A stretch of DNA of 64,000 nucleotides from Acanthosoma haemorrhoidale (Eukaryota; Arthropoda; Insecta; Hemiptera; Acanthosomatidae). Below, one piece after another: positions 10,238 through 21,333 of this stretch (positions within the stretch are counted from its first letter, which is position 1; every line of letters starts with the position of its first letter). The DNA is taken from assembly GCA_930367205.1 (NCBI GenBank), contig OV884009.1:99841189-99905188 (forward strand). Direction: 5' to 3'. The position numbers were made by a program, and so were the translations under genes. The notes below the pieces were generated by a model. It made no database searches, had not been told where the DNA came from, and saw nothing but the letters and a program-made list of their open reading frames with translations.

Positions 10238-10739
10238 TAATATTGGCTGTTTACGATAAGGGCTTTATAGAAGAAGGATGACTGGGTAAACTGTGGGTGA
10301 GAGGTTGAGAAATGTATATATACTCTACATCAGTATTTAACAAAGTTTAAATAGGACGACTTAATTTTACATTAAGTCCAGAGAATAGAGTACAATGTCA
10401 CCGTTATTGTTCCTTACTTTGGTTTAAACATTTAACTCATGATATAAGACGTTCTTTTATTGGACGATTTTTATTATAAAATTACAATTTCCTTATGCAG
10501 CATTATTAATTGTTGTGTACGAGTTCATACAGATCTATGTACTATTCCATTCATAATGACATTCACACAATATATAAATATGAATGCAAATTTCTGCCTT
10601 TTAAGTGTAGGGGGTCTATGTTCAACAATCTTGTAACCAGTTATATTGAAACTAGCATACGAACATTCTAACCATTGATCATACGCGCTGATATTAAATT
10701 GTTATGATATATACCGTGCTTATTTGTTTTTTTTTCTTT
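10238..10739. other. AT-rich DNA with a possible decayed LINE tail
   Basis: At about 10450-10600 (ttttattataaaattacaat, then cattcataatgacattcac) the sequence resembles the reverse complement of the same LINE 3' end but is too diverged to be sure. Nothing else is recognised. Confidence 0.3.
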
Positions 10740-10975
10740 CATAGCCCCTTTAAATTTACAGATAATTATATATAATTATAGATCCTCAGGCGAATCTATT
10801 TACAAATTATTTTTGTATTTCCTGTTGCATAGCTACATTATTACAAGTTTTGTTATTTTATATAAATTATATAATGAGTAAACAATTATAATGATACACA
10901 TTATACGTGACTGGACTGAACTGACTAATAAAGGTGATGGGGCTCACCTTTTTGATCAAACTTAAAACTAACCTG
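10740..10975 (-). mobile_element. Second LINE family, 3' end (copy 1)
   Basis: This block is about 90% similar by eye to 38918-39150, where it directly follows the end of a LINE ORF2, so it is the 3' untranslated region of that family. Shared landmarks are catagcccctttaaattta, gatcctcagg and gtgactggactgaa, and the stem-loop at 10931-10950. The copy has no ORF2 sequence. Confidence 0.75.
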
Positions 10976-12151
10976 GTATAATTAGTTTCAAATCATTTTA
11001 CCTTTAAATTTTCGTAACAATTGTGCTTTAAATTGTTTTTCTATTTCTTAAATTTGTCTCATAATTTAATCTTATTCCTTTATTTCCCTTCAGGGGAATA
11101 CGCATCACTGCGTAATTGTTGAAAAAAACTGAGCAAGGGAAACGTTGAAAGTTTTTTTCTCTGAAACAACAGAATAGCCAAAATTCTTATCCTGGAACTT
11201 TCCACTTATGTAATTTCGAAATTCTACTATAATTTTTGTTATTTTTTTCATCTAAAATAGGTTGTACCTACTACATTGGTGAGTAGATCTAGATTAAATC
11301 TAGTATCAGCGCTTTTGAACATAGACCGACCGCTACCCCTCAAGTATAAGGGGGGCTAAGTCCTCTCAGAGCTTTCTTTCTTTATCTCAAGCCCATCTAT
11401 CTGGGTTCTTATTCTTGGAATGAATTCAGCCCTATATACAGGCTCCTGTTTTATGCAGCACCTCCCCGGCCTCCAGCCCAAAGGCTCAGCCCTCTTGGTC
11501 TACCTTTAAAATACCGTCTACTTGAACCGATTTAGCAGCATAGACCGATGAAAAATACAGACACCCCTCCAGACCTGTCCTCTCTATCTCAAACGGCTGC
11601 CAATTCACTAATCAGATTTACACAGCGACTTGACTTATTTTACAAACTTCCTGTCATGAATAGGATTAGTAGATGAAGGAAAGGATTCCTGTAGGATAAT
11701 CTTAAGGAATTTAAATCTGTTGTATTTCATAAGCATACAATTGTTAAATCACCTTGACTTCGCTACGCCTATTTTTTTAGATCACAGCAAATTCCTAAAA
11801 TTCAACCACTCAAAATTCAAACCCTTTAGAAATATCACGACCCAGAATCACCCATACGCACAATCCTCCTTGGACGTTTTTAAATGAAACTTTTTTGTAT
11901 AAACAATTGATTTGAAAAAATTACTTTTAAATACAAAATCAAATGAAGTTGTAATGTCGAAATCTACATACTACCAATAAAATTATTCTTGATAGTTTTT
12001 TTTCGTTCTAAGTTGAATATTTTTCCCATCTCTTAACTTATTTTATTGGTAGAATAATTCCTGTAAGGTTTCAAAACCAGCCTGAACTTGAAATGATTAC
12101 ATATTAAATAATTAAGAGATAGCTTTTAGTTTGTAAAAAAGGTCAAGTGCA
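10976..12151. other. AT-rich DNA with a GC-richer patch
   Basis: Non-coding as far as I can see. A patch at about 11310-11650 is richer in GC and C-rich pyrimidine runs but carries no frame or boundary I recognise. Confidence 0.4.
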
Positions 12152-12199
12152 GCAGGCCCTTAACTATCAGCGTCCTTTTACTTAAGTTAAGGGCCTGCC
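12152..12199. repeat. 14-bp inverted repeat (hairpin)
   Basis: gcaggcccttaact at 12152-12165 is the exact reverse complement of agttaagggcctgc at 12185-12198, with a 19-base loop. It could be the core of a small non-autonomous element or a chance hairpin. No flanking direct repeat is evident. Confidence 0.8.
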
Positions 12200-13079
12200 T
12201 ATAACAACAAGCCGATAAGCTAACACTCAACCGACTTCATTTTTAGCTTAGTTTGCCATTAATTAATCATCCAGCAATTCAGATAAATCAATTTAGTAAG
12301 ACTTCATCAAACGTGCTCATGATTTAATTTGTATTTTCGTTTTTGTAACAAGTCATTGACCATCATTATTATTAGTATTGTTTAAAAAAAACTTCTGATC
12401 TATTTTATGAGGAAAATTCCTAGGGGATTTATGGAAAGGACACTTTTTATAGAACTTTCGGAATAGCGAGGGAATATTTTCTTGAATAATGGGTAAATTA
12501 AGCAGTATATTACCATTAACCACTAAGCAAGGCATACAACCTTAAAATTTGAGTTTGCAAAAATACTCTAATATAAAGTCAAAATACAGCATACACATAT
12601 TCATGGTATTGAGTGTAGCAAGGTCGACAGAAGGGAAACAACAAATACAAAACACATAAATGGAACATGAATTGGTTCGTGTAAGCCTGTCTCACGGCTG
12701 AAACATGTATTGACATGATGTTAGCTATTTTGAATTTTTTTTTCCAATAAAAATTATTTTGTTTTATAGTGTATAGACACGTACAAAACATCTAGATATA
12801 AGGTAACCGAATAAAAATATCGTAGTGCAACTAAATTATCCTGTCATAAAACAAAATTTTATGTAATTAATCATGTTCTGGCTTGTTTTCAATAAAGTGA
12901 ATACCCATCATACCAATATTTGTAAATTCAAAGGTCAAGATCACACCAAATTTAAGTCACATCTTACTTAAAATAATATAGAGATTTCAGTAATACTAAC
13001 AAATCAAGTGATTAATAATATTTATTGATCTTTTATAGTGATGGCCATTATTCATGTTTTTTTATATTTAATGAGACTT
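12200..13079. other. AT-rich DNA, no gene seen
   Basis: Short frames of 60-70 codons on the minus strand have low-complexity composition and no motif. Nothing else is recognised. Confidence 0.5.
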
Positions 13080-13099
13080 CCAAGTGAAATTTCACTTGG
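13080..13099. repeat. 20-bp perfect palindrome
   Basis: ccaagtgaaatttcacttgg reads the same on both strands. It has no loop, so it could extrude as a cruciform or bind a dimeric factor; nothing in the flanks supports either. Confidence 0.8.
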
Positions 13100-15012
13100 T
13101 TGAACAAGGGACTGGCAAGACAATGGTTTGAATTAAAAATGATTCTATCGATCATTAGATCAATGAGATAGGCATCAGCTAAAAGGTGTTGTATAAAAGC
13201 TAAATGTGTAAGTCGTTGAGAAATTGGAGCTGGGCAGTCTTAAGGAGGAGATGTGCTCTTCAATCGGCTTCAACGTTTGTACAAGCCCTGTTTAACAGAT
13301 CTTTTAGTCTAGGGCCTCCTTGTTCACAAAGACACGCAACGCTTTAGAAAATTACGAACACTTCTCTAGAGTAAAACTTCTCTAGAGGGAAGATTTGTGA
13401 TAAGCTAGCTTACAGTTAACGCGCACATTTCGATATTAATTTACACAGCGATTCTATATGAGGCGTTTTTTAGCAACGGTAAAAATTTCTATCCCTTGTG
13501 GTCCCATGCATTATTGTCTTGAAATTTTATTTAAAAAAACAAACCCTAATTCAATTCATATTGTTTAAAAATTATGTGTAAAGTTATCATCGTCGAAAAT
13601 GCAGAGTTTGGCTCGACATCTTGCTCAAAGTCTTGATTACTACTGTTGCGGCTTATTACCAATTTTGTCCGACTTAATTATTTGTTCGGTTTCCCTTTTT
13701 TTATCCAACCTTTTATTTTAAAATTACCTAACAACAATAAAAAGAAAGGCACAACTAGTTTTTTTTGTAAAATAAATAATTAACTTACTCTAGCGTTATT
13801 TTTATGAAAAGTTATTAAATTTATTTCTGTATTTATTTTGTAAATCAAATTATAAATAAGTGTGCATATTTAATTGTTTTACTTTCATTTATATTTATAG
13901 TTTATTCAATCGATGTTCCTAGAATAATTGTTTTATCTATTGATTATTGAAAGTTTGTTGTTTATGATTTATTGCAATGTTTGAAACTCAATTTTACATT
14001 CCAAAAAAGTTTATTTTTATTTATATTTTATTAATAACATTATTTGTGAAGACCTTCTTTTATTTAGTCAGTAGTTATGGAATTGCTACATTCCTGTAAA
14101 AGAACGTTCAATTGAATATTCACGCTAATAATTACGTCAATAGCGAAGTATTGTATAACATCAGTGTAGACAACATGGGACTCTTAATCCATAACTTGAC
14201 TCACCGCTCCCGCTGCTTATATAAGATAAAGGTCAGTCTAGCTGCGACATTGGCCTGGTCCACTTCTAACAGCTGCGATTTGTATGAGGTTCATACAAAT
14301 TTCTTCCGGAAGATTCTTCCTTTGCTTTATTGAAAAACAAAATCATCACGGACTGCAGGGATTAAACCGACTCCGCCTGCCAGCCGCTGAAGATTTACCA
14401 TTCGTTTACCACGGTAAAGCGCTTTACCCTATGACATTTCACCGAATCTTATTGTCCTCATTTTTTATATTGTTTTTTTATTTTTAATTAGTTTATTATA
14501 TTTTGTATGTCATGAGTCATGATATAATTGGAAATTATAGGAATTAATTTTTAGTTCAAACGTTGATCCAGGTTGTTCATTTATCGCCCCCCTGCTCCTT
14601 ACTCTTATCCTTTTTTTATTTTTATTATTTCCATTTTTTAGCCCATTGGGCTTTTCTTTTCTTTTTTTTATTATTTTATTGTTTTAATTTTTCCTCATTA
14701 TTGGTGAGGTGGTCCTCCGAACTAGCGCCAACGGGTGCGAGAACTGGACACCTTCAGGTAAGGCTCCCCCTCCCCCGACAACTACTTTACAGGATTGGTT
14801 CCTTACGAACGCGATGAAGTTGAAACAAATACTAGGGTCAGGAATGAAAAAAAGAAATAAGAAAACAAAACTCAGTTTCAGGAATCCCTAACATACCGTA
14901 AGGAATAAAGGTAATAAAAAAAAATAATCCTTCGTTGTAGCTGCATCTAAAGCCTAAATGACTCATTAGCGACAATGACACACCTGGTGAGCGTGCTTGT
15001 CAGAGAGCCTAT
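13100..15012. other. AT-rich DNA, no supported gene
   Basis: A run of frames at 14100-14890 has low-complexity, T-rich coding potential. A patch at about 14709-14860 resembles the start of a LINE ORF1 but is too short to call. Text near 13600-13640 resembles 19790-19830 (ttggctNNacatcttgctc), a short shared repeat of unknown origin. Confidence 0.35.
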
Positions 15013-15205
15013 TGTTTTGTGTGGCTATTATTGAATAAACAAAACTGTTACATTTGTATTCACATTCATTAATCATAATTACATCACAACAGATCATGGC
15101 AACTACGACTCTAAACACAGCTCCTTTACAACATATAACCATACAAAAAGGTAACAACAGTGTTGTCACCATATTCTCAAATATACAACATACAATATCC
15201 AAACA
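15013..15205 (-). repeat. Gypsy 3' LTR (left copy)
   Basis: Runs from tgttttgtgtggc to atccaaaca on the plus strand, so on the element's strand it begins TGTTTGGAT and ends CACAAAACA. It pairs with 19378-19558. At 193 bp it is at the short end for gypsy LTRs. Confidence 0.9.
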
Positions 15206-15225
15206 TCCTCCCTTTCAAGTCTCTC
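15206..15225 (-). other. Gypsy polypurine tract
   Basis: On the minus strand the bases before the 3' LTR are CTTGAAAGGGAGGA, a clean purine run directly touching the LTR, as needed to prime plus-strand synthesis. Confidence 0.85.
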
Positions 15226-15473
15226 AATTTATACTTGAAAAAAAACATTTCAATCACTAAGCACCATAGCAGTAGGAAACATTATCAAGAAAATAATATA
15301 AGTTACAACTATAGGTAAAATTCAAAAACAATTACATACAAAACAATCACAATGTTAGGATGATACTGATTAGGCCTAATCTTTACTCTTGAAATCTTTT
15401 CGGTCGCCTTACCACTCTTCCTGCTCTAGTTTGGTAACCTTCAGGGTTATTAACAATATTATTACCACTATCA

Positions 15474-15761
15474 TTATACAAACATATTATCTTCAAGAGT
15501 TTCATTTAGTTTTTCATCACAATTTTCATTACATTCTAAATCATCATCATTATAATTTGTTTCAGGTAAAGGGGGTTTACAATCTTTATTATATCTATTT
15601 AAATCTGCCTCAGACATTAGTGGTTTCTTAAATCTCCTAATAAACCTAAAATTTCTCCTGTATCTTTTGCCATTAATATCAACTATATAAGATCGAAAAT
15701 CTAATTTTGTCACAATGTACCCTTTAGCCCATAACTTAGTAAATTTATTTTGAACCAGCAC
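15474..15761 (-). pseudogene. Gypsy integrase C-terminal region
   Basis: A 95-codon frame with the pattern KLWAKGYIVTKLDFRSYIVD, which matches the small SH3-like C-terminal domain (KGxV...S Y V) that follows the catalytic core of gypsy integrases, then an acidic tail. It ends about 270 bp before the LTR. It is out of frame with the core segment at 15882 because of decay. Confidence 0.7.
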
Positions 15762-15881
15762 AGGTTCCTGTGCAACAAAATTATCAGGAGTTTCAGAACC
15801 TTCATTATAAACATCTTTTTGCGCACCACTAAAATTATTATTTACATGAGCTGTTGGAAGAAGGTCATCATTGCGAATCGG

Positions 15882-16199
15882 TTATTTGGTTCTTAGATTC
15901 CTACTCATTAATAATTGAGAAGGAGAACTATTCAAACCTGCCACTGGTGAGCTTCTGTAATTTAATAGGTACAAATTAAAATCTTGGCCGCTAATCTGAC
16001 ATTTTTTCAACATAGATTTGACAATACCAGCATATTTTTCTGCGAGACCATTACTCTGAGGATAATGAGGGCTTACTGTTTTAATTTCTGTCACCCATTG
16101 TTGAGCAAAATTTCGAAATTCTGCAGAACCAAATGGGTTGTTGTCTGCGATGATGATCATAGGAATCCCAAATCTCGCAAAAATTGGCTTAGTTGACAT
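15882..16199 (-). pseudogene. Gypsy integrase core, second half
   Basis: A 105-codon frame carrying FGIPMIIIADNN with the second catalytic aspartate, and NGLAEKYAGIVKSML with the glutamate. The upstream half with the first aspartate is in the overlapping frame at 16189-16884, so a frameshift lies near 16190-16200. Confidence 0.85.
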
Positions 16200-16884
16200 T
16201 ATGATGGTTGAACTGGATTTTTTTTGGATATTTTATAGGAATTACTTCCACCCATTTGGAGTAGTAATCAACAAGGATTAAAAAATTCTTTCTATCGAAT
16301 TCAGCTATGTCAAGCCCAACCTTATAGAAAGGGATATTCGGAATATCATGAGGAAGCAGCTCTTCTTTTATCTTACTCCTTTGAAATGTTTGACACACTA
16401 TACAACCCGACACCAAACCTACGATATCAGACATTATCCCTGGCCAATAAAAAAAATTCTTAACTGTGTTCTTTATTTTGTTTAAACCTAAAGGGGTCTC
16501 ATGCAAGAGATCCAGGATAAACCACCTCAATGCAACCGGAACAATCAACCTATTCTCTAAATATAATAAACTATTTTCTTCACATATATCATTACGAAAT
16601 TTATAAAAATGAACCACTTCGGGAGCTACAGTGGATTCTAATTTGGACGGCCAACCATTACGATAGAACTCAGTTATTTGTGAAAGAGACGGATCCTGCT
16701 GGGTTTCAGATACGAACCTAGAGTATTTTTTATCCGTAAAATTGATTTTGGCTCCCAAACAATGCACTTTCTCCTGCATAGATGGGTCATCATCAAGGTC
16801 AGATTTGACAAAATTACGAGATAAAAAATCTGCGATATACATGAATTTTCCGGGCAGATACTTTAATTCAAACTGATAAGGCAA
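16189..16884 (-). pseudogene. Gypsy RNase H end and integrase first half
   Basis: A 231-codon frame. Its first 30 residues (ELKYLPGKFMYIADFLSR) are the end of the RNase H/connection domain. Then come an integrase zinc-finger region ending in SGCIVCQ (near residue 165) and the first catalytic aspartate in VGLDIAEF, followed by LVDYYSKWVEV. Substrate and role are those of the element's integrase: joining the cDNA ends to host DNA. A frameshift near 16190 separates it from the rest of the core. Confidence 0.85.
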
Positions 16885-16928
16885 CTATTTCAATCTCATT
16901 CGTTTTATTCGATTGTTAACTATCTTAC

Positions 16929-17300
16929 TTATATCCTTGTAAAAATAGATGTCAGTGGCGAATGATCAGAAAAAACACTGGAATGACCATATACATATTT
17001 GTGGAACTTGGTGAACGTGAAAACAACAGCAAGCATTCCCTTTTCAATCTGAGCATAATTGCATTTACAATCTGTCAATGACCTACTAGCAAAGAGGATA
17101 GGTCTACCTTCTTGAAAAAGTGCACGACCCAGGGCATTATTACTAACATCAGCTTGGATTTCTACTTTTTTAGTAGGGTCAAAAGAACTCAACAATGTTG
17201 CATTGCCAAGAAGTTCCTTCAATTCAAGAAACTTCTTATCGTGAAGTAAGGTCCATAACCATTCTGACCCCTTTTTTAGCAACAGGCGGAAGTGAGACAA
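16929..17300 (-). pseudogene. Gypsy RNase H fragment
   Basis: A 123-codon frame with VEIQADVSNNALGRALFQ and the following RPILFASRSLTDCKCNYAQI block, the standard RNase H signature behind gypsy reverse transcriptases. It also shows EKGMLAVVF with the catalytic glutamate position and FSDHSPL. Its first 15 residues are not recognised. Confidence 0.85.
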
Positions 17301-17501
17301 AACCTGTTCGGCACAAAACCGACAAGTTCGGTTAGTGGCTGTGTAGAAAGTACCATTCCTAACATTTTTTGTAGTTCCTTAACGTTACGTGGTGCTTTTA
17401 GCTCATTAATAATGCCCATGTTCACTAAACAGGAACCCTAGGAATTTAACCTCTTTAACGAAGTATTGAACTTTTTCTGGGTTGAATCTAACATTATTTT
17501 T

Positions 17502-17753
17502 TCAAGCCACAACATCATTCACGATTCCCTGCAATTCTTCCTCCGATTCTGCAGCACACAGAATATCATCAAAGTAAACTGTGACACCTTGCAAATGGCC
17601 AAAATACTTTTGGGTCAATTTTTGAAAGCATTCAGGTAACACTGATAACCCGAATGGTGCTCTGAGATATTTATAAAGTCCAAAAGGTGTACTGAATGAG
17701 CACATATCACTAGAAGCCTCATCCAAAACCAATTGATGAAAACCCTGTTTCAA
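17502..17753 (-). pseudogene. Gypsy reverse transcriptase, palm fragment
   Basis: An 83-codon frame containing GFHQLVLDE, SFSTPFGLYKYLRAPFGL and the catalytic YFDDI box (VTVYFDDILCAAESEEE). Parts of the thumb between it and RNase H are at 17301-17501 in other frames. Confidence 0.88.
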
Positions 17754-17860
17754 ATCAAAAAGACAGAAAAAAATTTATTGGCTAGCTTGACAGATATATC
17801 CTTGATTGTTGGGATTTCATAGTAATCACTATAATTTAATTGGTGAGGGTCTATACAAAT

Positions 17861-18055
17861 TCACAATGATGAGTCTTGGTTTTCCACTTTGAAAATATTA
17901 TTGACCCATTCTGCTGGGCTCTCAACCTTTGTAATAACCTTATTTTTTTCTAAGTTTATCAGGGTCTGTCTTAATCTATCTTTAATTTTAAATGGAACCC
18001 TGCGAGCAGGGCTTGATTTTGGAATAGCACCCTCTTTCAATTTTAATGAACACAA
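17861..18055 (-). pseudogene. Gypsy reverse transcriptase, N-terminal fragment
   Basis: A 64-codon frame with the pattern ARRVPFKIKDRLRQTLINLE and VESPAEWVNNIFKVE, the fingers region that precedes the palm (compare ARRVP...L..L...GVI...SPW.SPIV in gypsy elements). It is separated by frameshifts from both neighbours. Confidence 0.8.
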
Positions 18056-18089
18056 GTCTGGAAACCAACCTAAACCTTTAAAAACATCA

Positions 18090-18425
18090 TTATTTTGCTC
18101 CAGAAATTTTGATATCTTCTACTTTTTTAATTAAATTTAAATCCAAACATGTTCTGAGTCCCAGAATTGGAAAACCTACATTTTCTTCAAGAACTACAAA
18201 TTCTGTTGTACAACATTTATTCTGATAACTAATTTTCAACTTAATTGCACCAATAGGTTTTATTTTGAACCCCCCAAATGCCTCCAACACAGTGCTAGTA
18301 TTGGAAACATCAGATTTGCTCATTCCTAACTCATTTTTTAGCAAATGCAATGATATAACATTGGTTTCGGCCCCAGTATCCAATTTGAACAAAATTAATT
18401 TTCCATTCATTTCTATATTTTCCAA
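18090..18425 (-). pseudogene. Gypsy retroviral-type aspartic protease
   Basis: A 111-codon frame with LFKLDTGAETNVIS at about residue 15 (the D-T-G active site), and the flap and FPILGLRTCLDL near residue 90. The ILG box matches the second conserved part of retropepsins. It would cut the gag-pol precursor. Confidence 0.88.
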
Positions 18426-18527
18426 CCATTCACAGTTTTTGTTTTTATTTATTTGATTTACTTTAATGGAACCAATTAACTAATGGAGCCAAAATCATCA
18501 AACACCCACATTTTCAACTTTTTTCAC

Positions 18528-18660
18528 TCCTCTACCACACATTGTAGCCCAATGCCCAATTTTATTGCATTTATAACACTTTTAGCCAAACGCAGGGCAA
18601 CGATTCTTTGAGTGTTTCTGCCCACAACGTATACTATCAAGAAATTTACTCGTATTTCCA
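18528..18660 (-). pseudogene. Gypsy gag zinc knuckles
   Basis: Not an open frame of its own. Read on the minus strand it gives RCGQKHSKNRC, then a TAA, then CYKCNKIGHWATMC. The second is a perfect CX2CX4HX4C knuckle and the first is a knuckle with its first cysteine outside the quoted part. The nucleocapsid part of gag was therefore present before a stop codon appeared between the knuckles. Confidence 0.8.
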
Positions 18661-18743
18661 GACTTATTCAACAAATCCTTATTTAGTACTGGCTTATCAA
18701 TATAATTATTATTTACAGACTGCTGATTGTTTCTCCTCACCAA

Positions 18744-19297
18744 CTAAAAGACCTCTAGCTGCTGTTGATCTTCTTTTTCCTTGATTACTCGCAAGTTGTC
18801 GGCTGCCATCTCCACAGATTTGCAAAAGGCAACTGTTTTGCTCAACGAGGGATCTTCACGCAACAAGCGTTCACGGGTCGAGGCAGAATTGACCCAAAAC
18901 AATTTGCGCCTTGAGAAGCTTATCTTCTTGTTCCCCAAACTCACAGGAAGAAATGAGAGACTTCAGTTCCGCATAGAAATGTTCAAAAGACTCGTTTGCA
19001 CCTTGCCTCCTATTAAAAAAATTAAATACCTCCATTGTTTTTTTTTTCTTTGGAATACAATGTTGTTCAAGCACGGTCAATATTGATTCAACAGATTATC
19101 TATCATAGGCTGTCGTAGTGATGGACATGTAAACCTTCAAAGCCTCGGACCCCATTAAGTTTGGCTACTTGAACTTCTCTTGATTTATTTAGTCTCCGTT
19201 GCCGACAAATAAATCTTAATTTCCTCCTTGAAAAGCCGAAAATTATTTGCCACATTTCCTGTTGAAGGTTTAAAATACACGGTTTATTGAACTCCAT
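18744..19297 (-). pseudogene. Gypsy gag, decayed
   Basis: Three overlapping short frames together cover gag. The first starts at a methionine (MEFNKPCILN) about 80 bp inside the 5' LTR. The second has the capsid-like stretch VFNFFNRRQGANESFEHFYA, followed by ELKSLISSCEF. The third runs LREDPSLSKTVAFCKS, matching the capsid C-terminal pattern seen in many gypsy gags. At least two frameshifts are needed to link them, so no protein can be made. Confidence 0.8.
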
Positions 19298-19360
19298 CGC
19301 ACAAGGATAATTGTTATACTTTAATTCCCGATCGAACCGTTAACACTCCGAATAACTTCA

Positions 19361-19377
19361 GTTTATAGACTGCGCCA
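19361..19377 (-). other. Gypsy primer-binding site
   Basis: On the minus strand the sequence TGGCGCAGTCTATAAAC begins at the base next to the 5' LTR. TGGCGCAGTC is a common gypsy primer-binding start. I do not assign the tRNA. Confidence 0.8.
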
Positions 19378-19558
19378 TGTTTTGTGTGGCTATTATTGAA
19401 TAATCAAAATTGTTAGATTTGTATTCACATTAATTAATCATAATCATGGCATTTACGACTCTAAACACAGCTCCTTGACAACAACATATAACCATACCAA
19501 AAGGTAATGACAGTGTTGTCACCATATTCTCAAATATACAACATACAATATCCAAACA
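19378..19558 (-). repeat. Gypsy 5' LTR (right copy)
   Basis: 181 bp, matching 15013-15205 with several substitutions and three small deletions or insertions (for example a missing block near 19448). The divergence dates the element as old compared with the BEL copy. Confidence 0.9.
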
Positions 19559-21159
19559 TGTATGACTTTTTGTATTTATAATTTGAAACAAAAAGAATTC
19601 AAATAACTTATATTATTAATAAGAACGGTATTATCTTTAATTTGTTACCATTTCAAAAATCAATTTTTCTTAATACCAATATATTAACTAATGGGATTTT
19701 CTCATACTTTATGGAGATTATCTGTTTCCTTCGTTTGCATTGTCAAATGTGAGCACTGAGCGGATATTTTATGTCCCAAGTTTGGACAGGAGACATGTTT
19801 TGAGTTTGGCTTTACATCTTGCTCGAAGTCGTTACAGTCTACAAATGTGTAGAAACCTATTTGTAGGACTCCATTCAGAACAGTTTTCAAATATTGACGT
19901 AAAGTTTATCCAAAGATGTAGACGTTTTAAAATTTTAAACCGTTGGGGTGTAAGAAAAGAGTCATTAGTCAAGTGCTATAATAACTAGTTAAGTGAACGG
20001 GAAAAACAATACCTCGCTAATAAGGCTCCCAATATATATCATTAACGAGGTTTAATTACTCCGGCAAGATGGCTGATCACAGGTGACTTAGACCTTCATA
20101 AGTTTTGTCGTCCCCACTCTACTTCTCGTGTGTAACTTTGACCCAGAATGACGTATTGGCGTGAACAACAAGACATCGATGCTAATCCCAAAGAATCAAT
20201 AGCAGTATTTTTAATTTGTTAGTATTTTTGATCACAAACAAACCAAAATTTCTCGCTGCCTTTCCGAAGCCCTTGCAATTATAACTGCATATGCATAGCC
20301 AACCCTCCCATACGATGCTGGTGAGTACTTGGAAATATCATTATTCAATTTTTAAAGCTGAAGAAGATATCAGTTCAAAATTAAAAATGTTAAAAAGAAT
20401 ATACGGTTTGTTATAGTCTATTGTTTAGTGCACCGTTAAAACTGAGGTCTCTGACTCAAAAGGACGGAAATGAGATGACTCAGGAAAACGAGGGAGATTT
20501 ATATCTAACGAAGGGACTTAACAAAACCTATACTAAAAAAATAAAAGCAGAGGCAAGCCCTTTGGAATTCAAGTAAACAGTACATCAGCCACCGTTAAAA
20601 TTATAAATTTAGAAAATGCTAAGCTACTACTAAAGGTGCTTGAAGAAGCAGCGCTGTCAAATACTATTGTAGTTTTTATCGTGCAGTATATTATGTGTGT
20701 TCCTTAACTCGTTTCCTTTTATAAATCTATGTCTGTTATTCTTAAGTTAAAATATAGTTTTCAATCAAGCTTGGTTTGATTGGCAGTAAAATGGTTATTG
20801 ACAATTCCTAGTGTGTAAATTATTAGTGTTGACCAGCCTTGGCAGTATGTTGACATTGATTCCAATTGTCCTAAAGAACAGCTGGTTTGTTTTGGTATCT
20901 AGCCACTAGAACTAAACCGTAACCTGTTAACACGATACTGCTTTGAAATTAGGAAACTTTTCTTTATAAAAAGAAATAATTTTTTTTCCTTGCAGATTTT
21001 TTCACTTAAGTCACCATCGTTTATTTCGTGCTAAATGGAAGCATTTATTATGATGATAAATGAGACAAATAGATAGACGAAAGACCACGAGCTGTTTTCA
21101 TTTACAGACTCACCTTACGAGCTCGCTAAAAATAAAGGTTCCGAGGTGGTTAAACAAAA
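19559..21159. other. AT-rich DNA, no gene seen
   Basis: Overlapping short frames on both strands at 19700-19990 have no motif; one part shares a short match with 13600-13640. A short inverted pair cctcgctaa/ttaacgagg lies at 20012-20050. Nothing else is recognised. Confidence 0.4.
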
Positions 21160-21302
21160 CCGATAGTTATTATAGTCGTTATAGTTTGTAAGTTTAGTTT
21201 TTAGTTTTAGTAAGTTTATTAACCCCAAGGTAAGCCCCATCACCTAGTTCAGTCTATTGTTTTTGTAATTTTAAGTATAAAACGAAAAATGGTTGTAATT
21301 CT
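21160..21302 (+). mobile_element. Second LINE family, 3' end (copy 2)
   Basis: Plus-strand orientation. It carries the variant stem-loop aaggtaagccccatcacct at 21227-21245, followed by ttcagtc as in the other copies. Only the last part of the 3' untranslated region is present, and the copy is diverged. Confidence 0.5.
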
Positions 21303-21333
21303 ATCCTCCTTCAAATGTATGTTATGTAATTAT

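Larger units (their letters stand above)
15013..19558 (-). mobile_element. Ty3/gypsy retrotransposon with short LTRs, decayed
   Basis: A full-length but dead minus-strand element of 4.55 kb. It has LTRs of 193 and 181 bp with TG...CA ends, a TGGCGCA primer-binding site beside the 5' LTR, and a purine tract beside the 3' LTR. In order it carries gag, two zinc knuckles, protease, reverse transcriptase, RNase H and integrase, each broken by stops and frameshifts. The LTRs differ by many substitutions and several indels, so it is far older than the BEL copy. No matching target duplication is visible (cctat against tgtat). Confidence 0.92.

Noticed and set aside
14709..14891. A 60-codon frame with NGCENWTPSGKAPPPP, followed by a caggtaag splice-donor-like site
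   Set aside because: It resembles the start of some LINE ORF1 proteins, but it is short, has no zinc knuckles, and the frame on either side is low complexity. One motif is not enough to call a gene or an exon.
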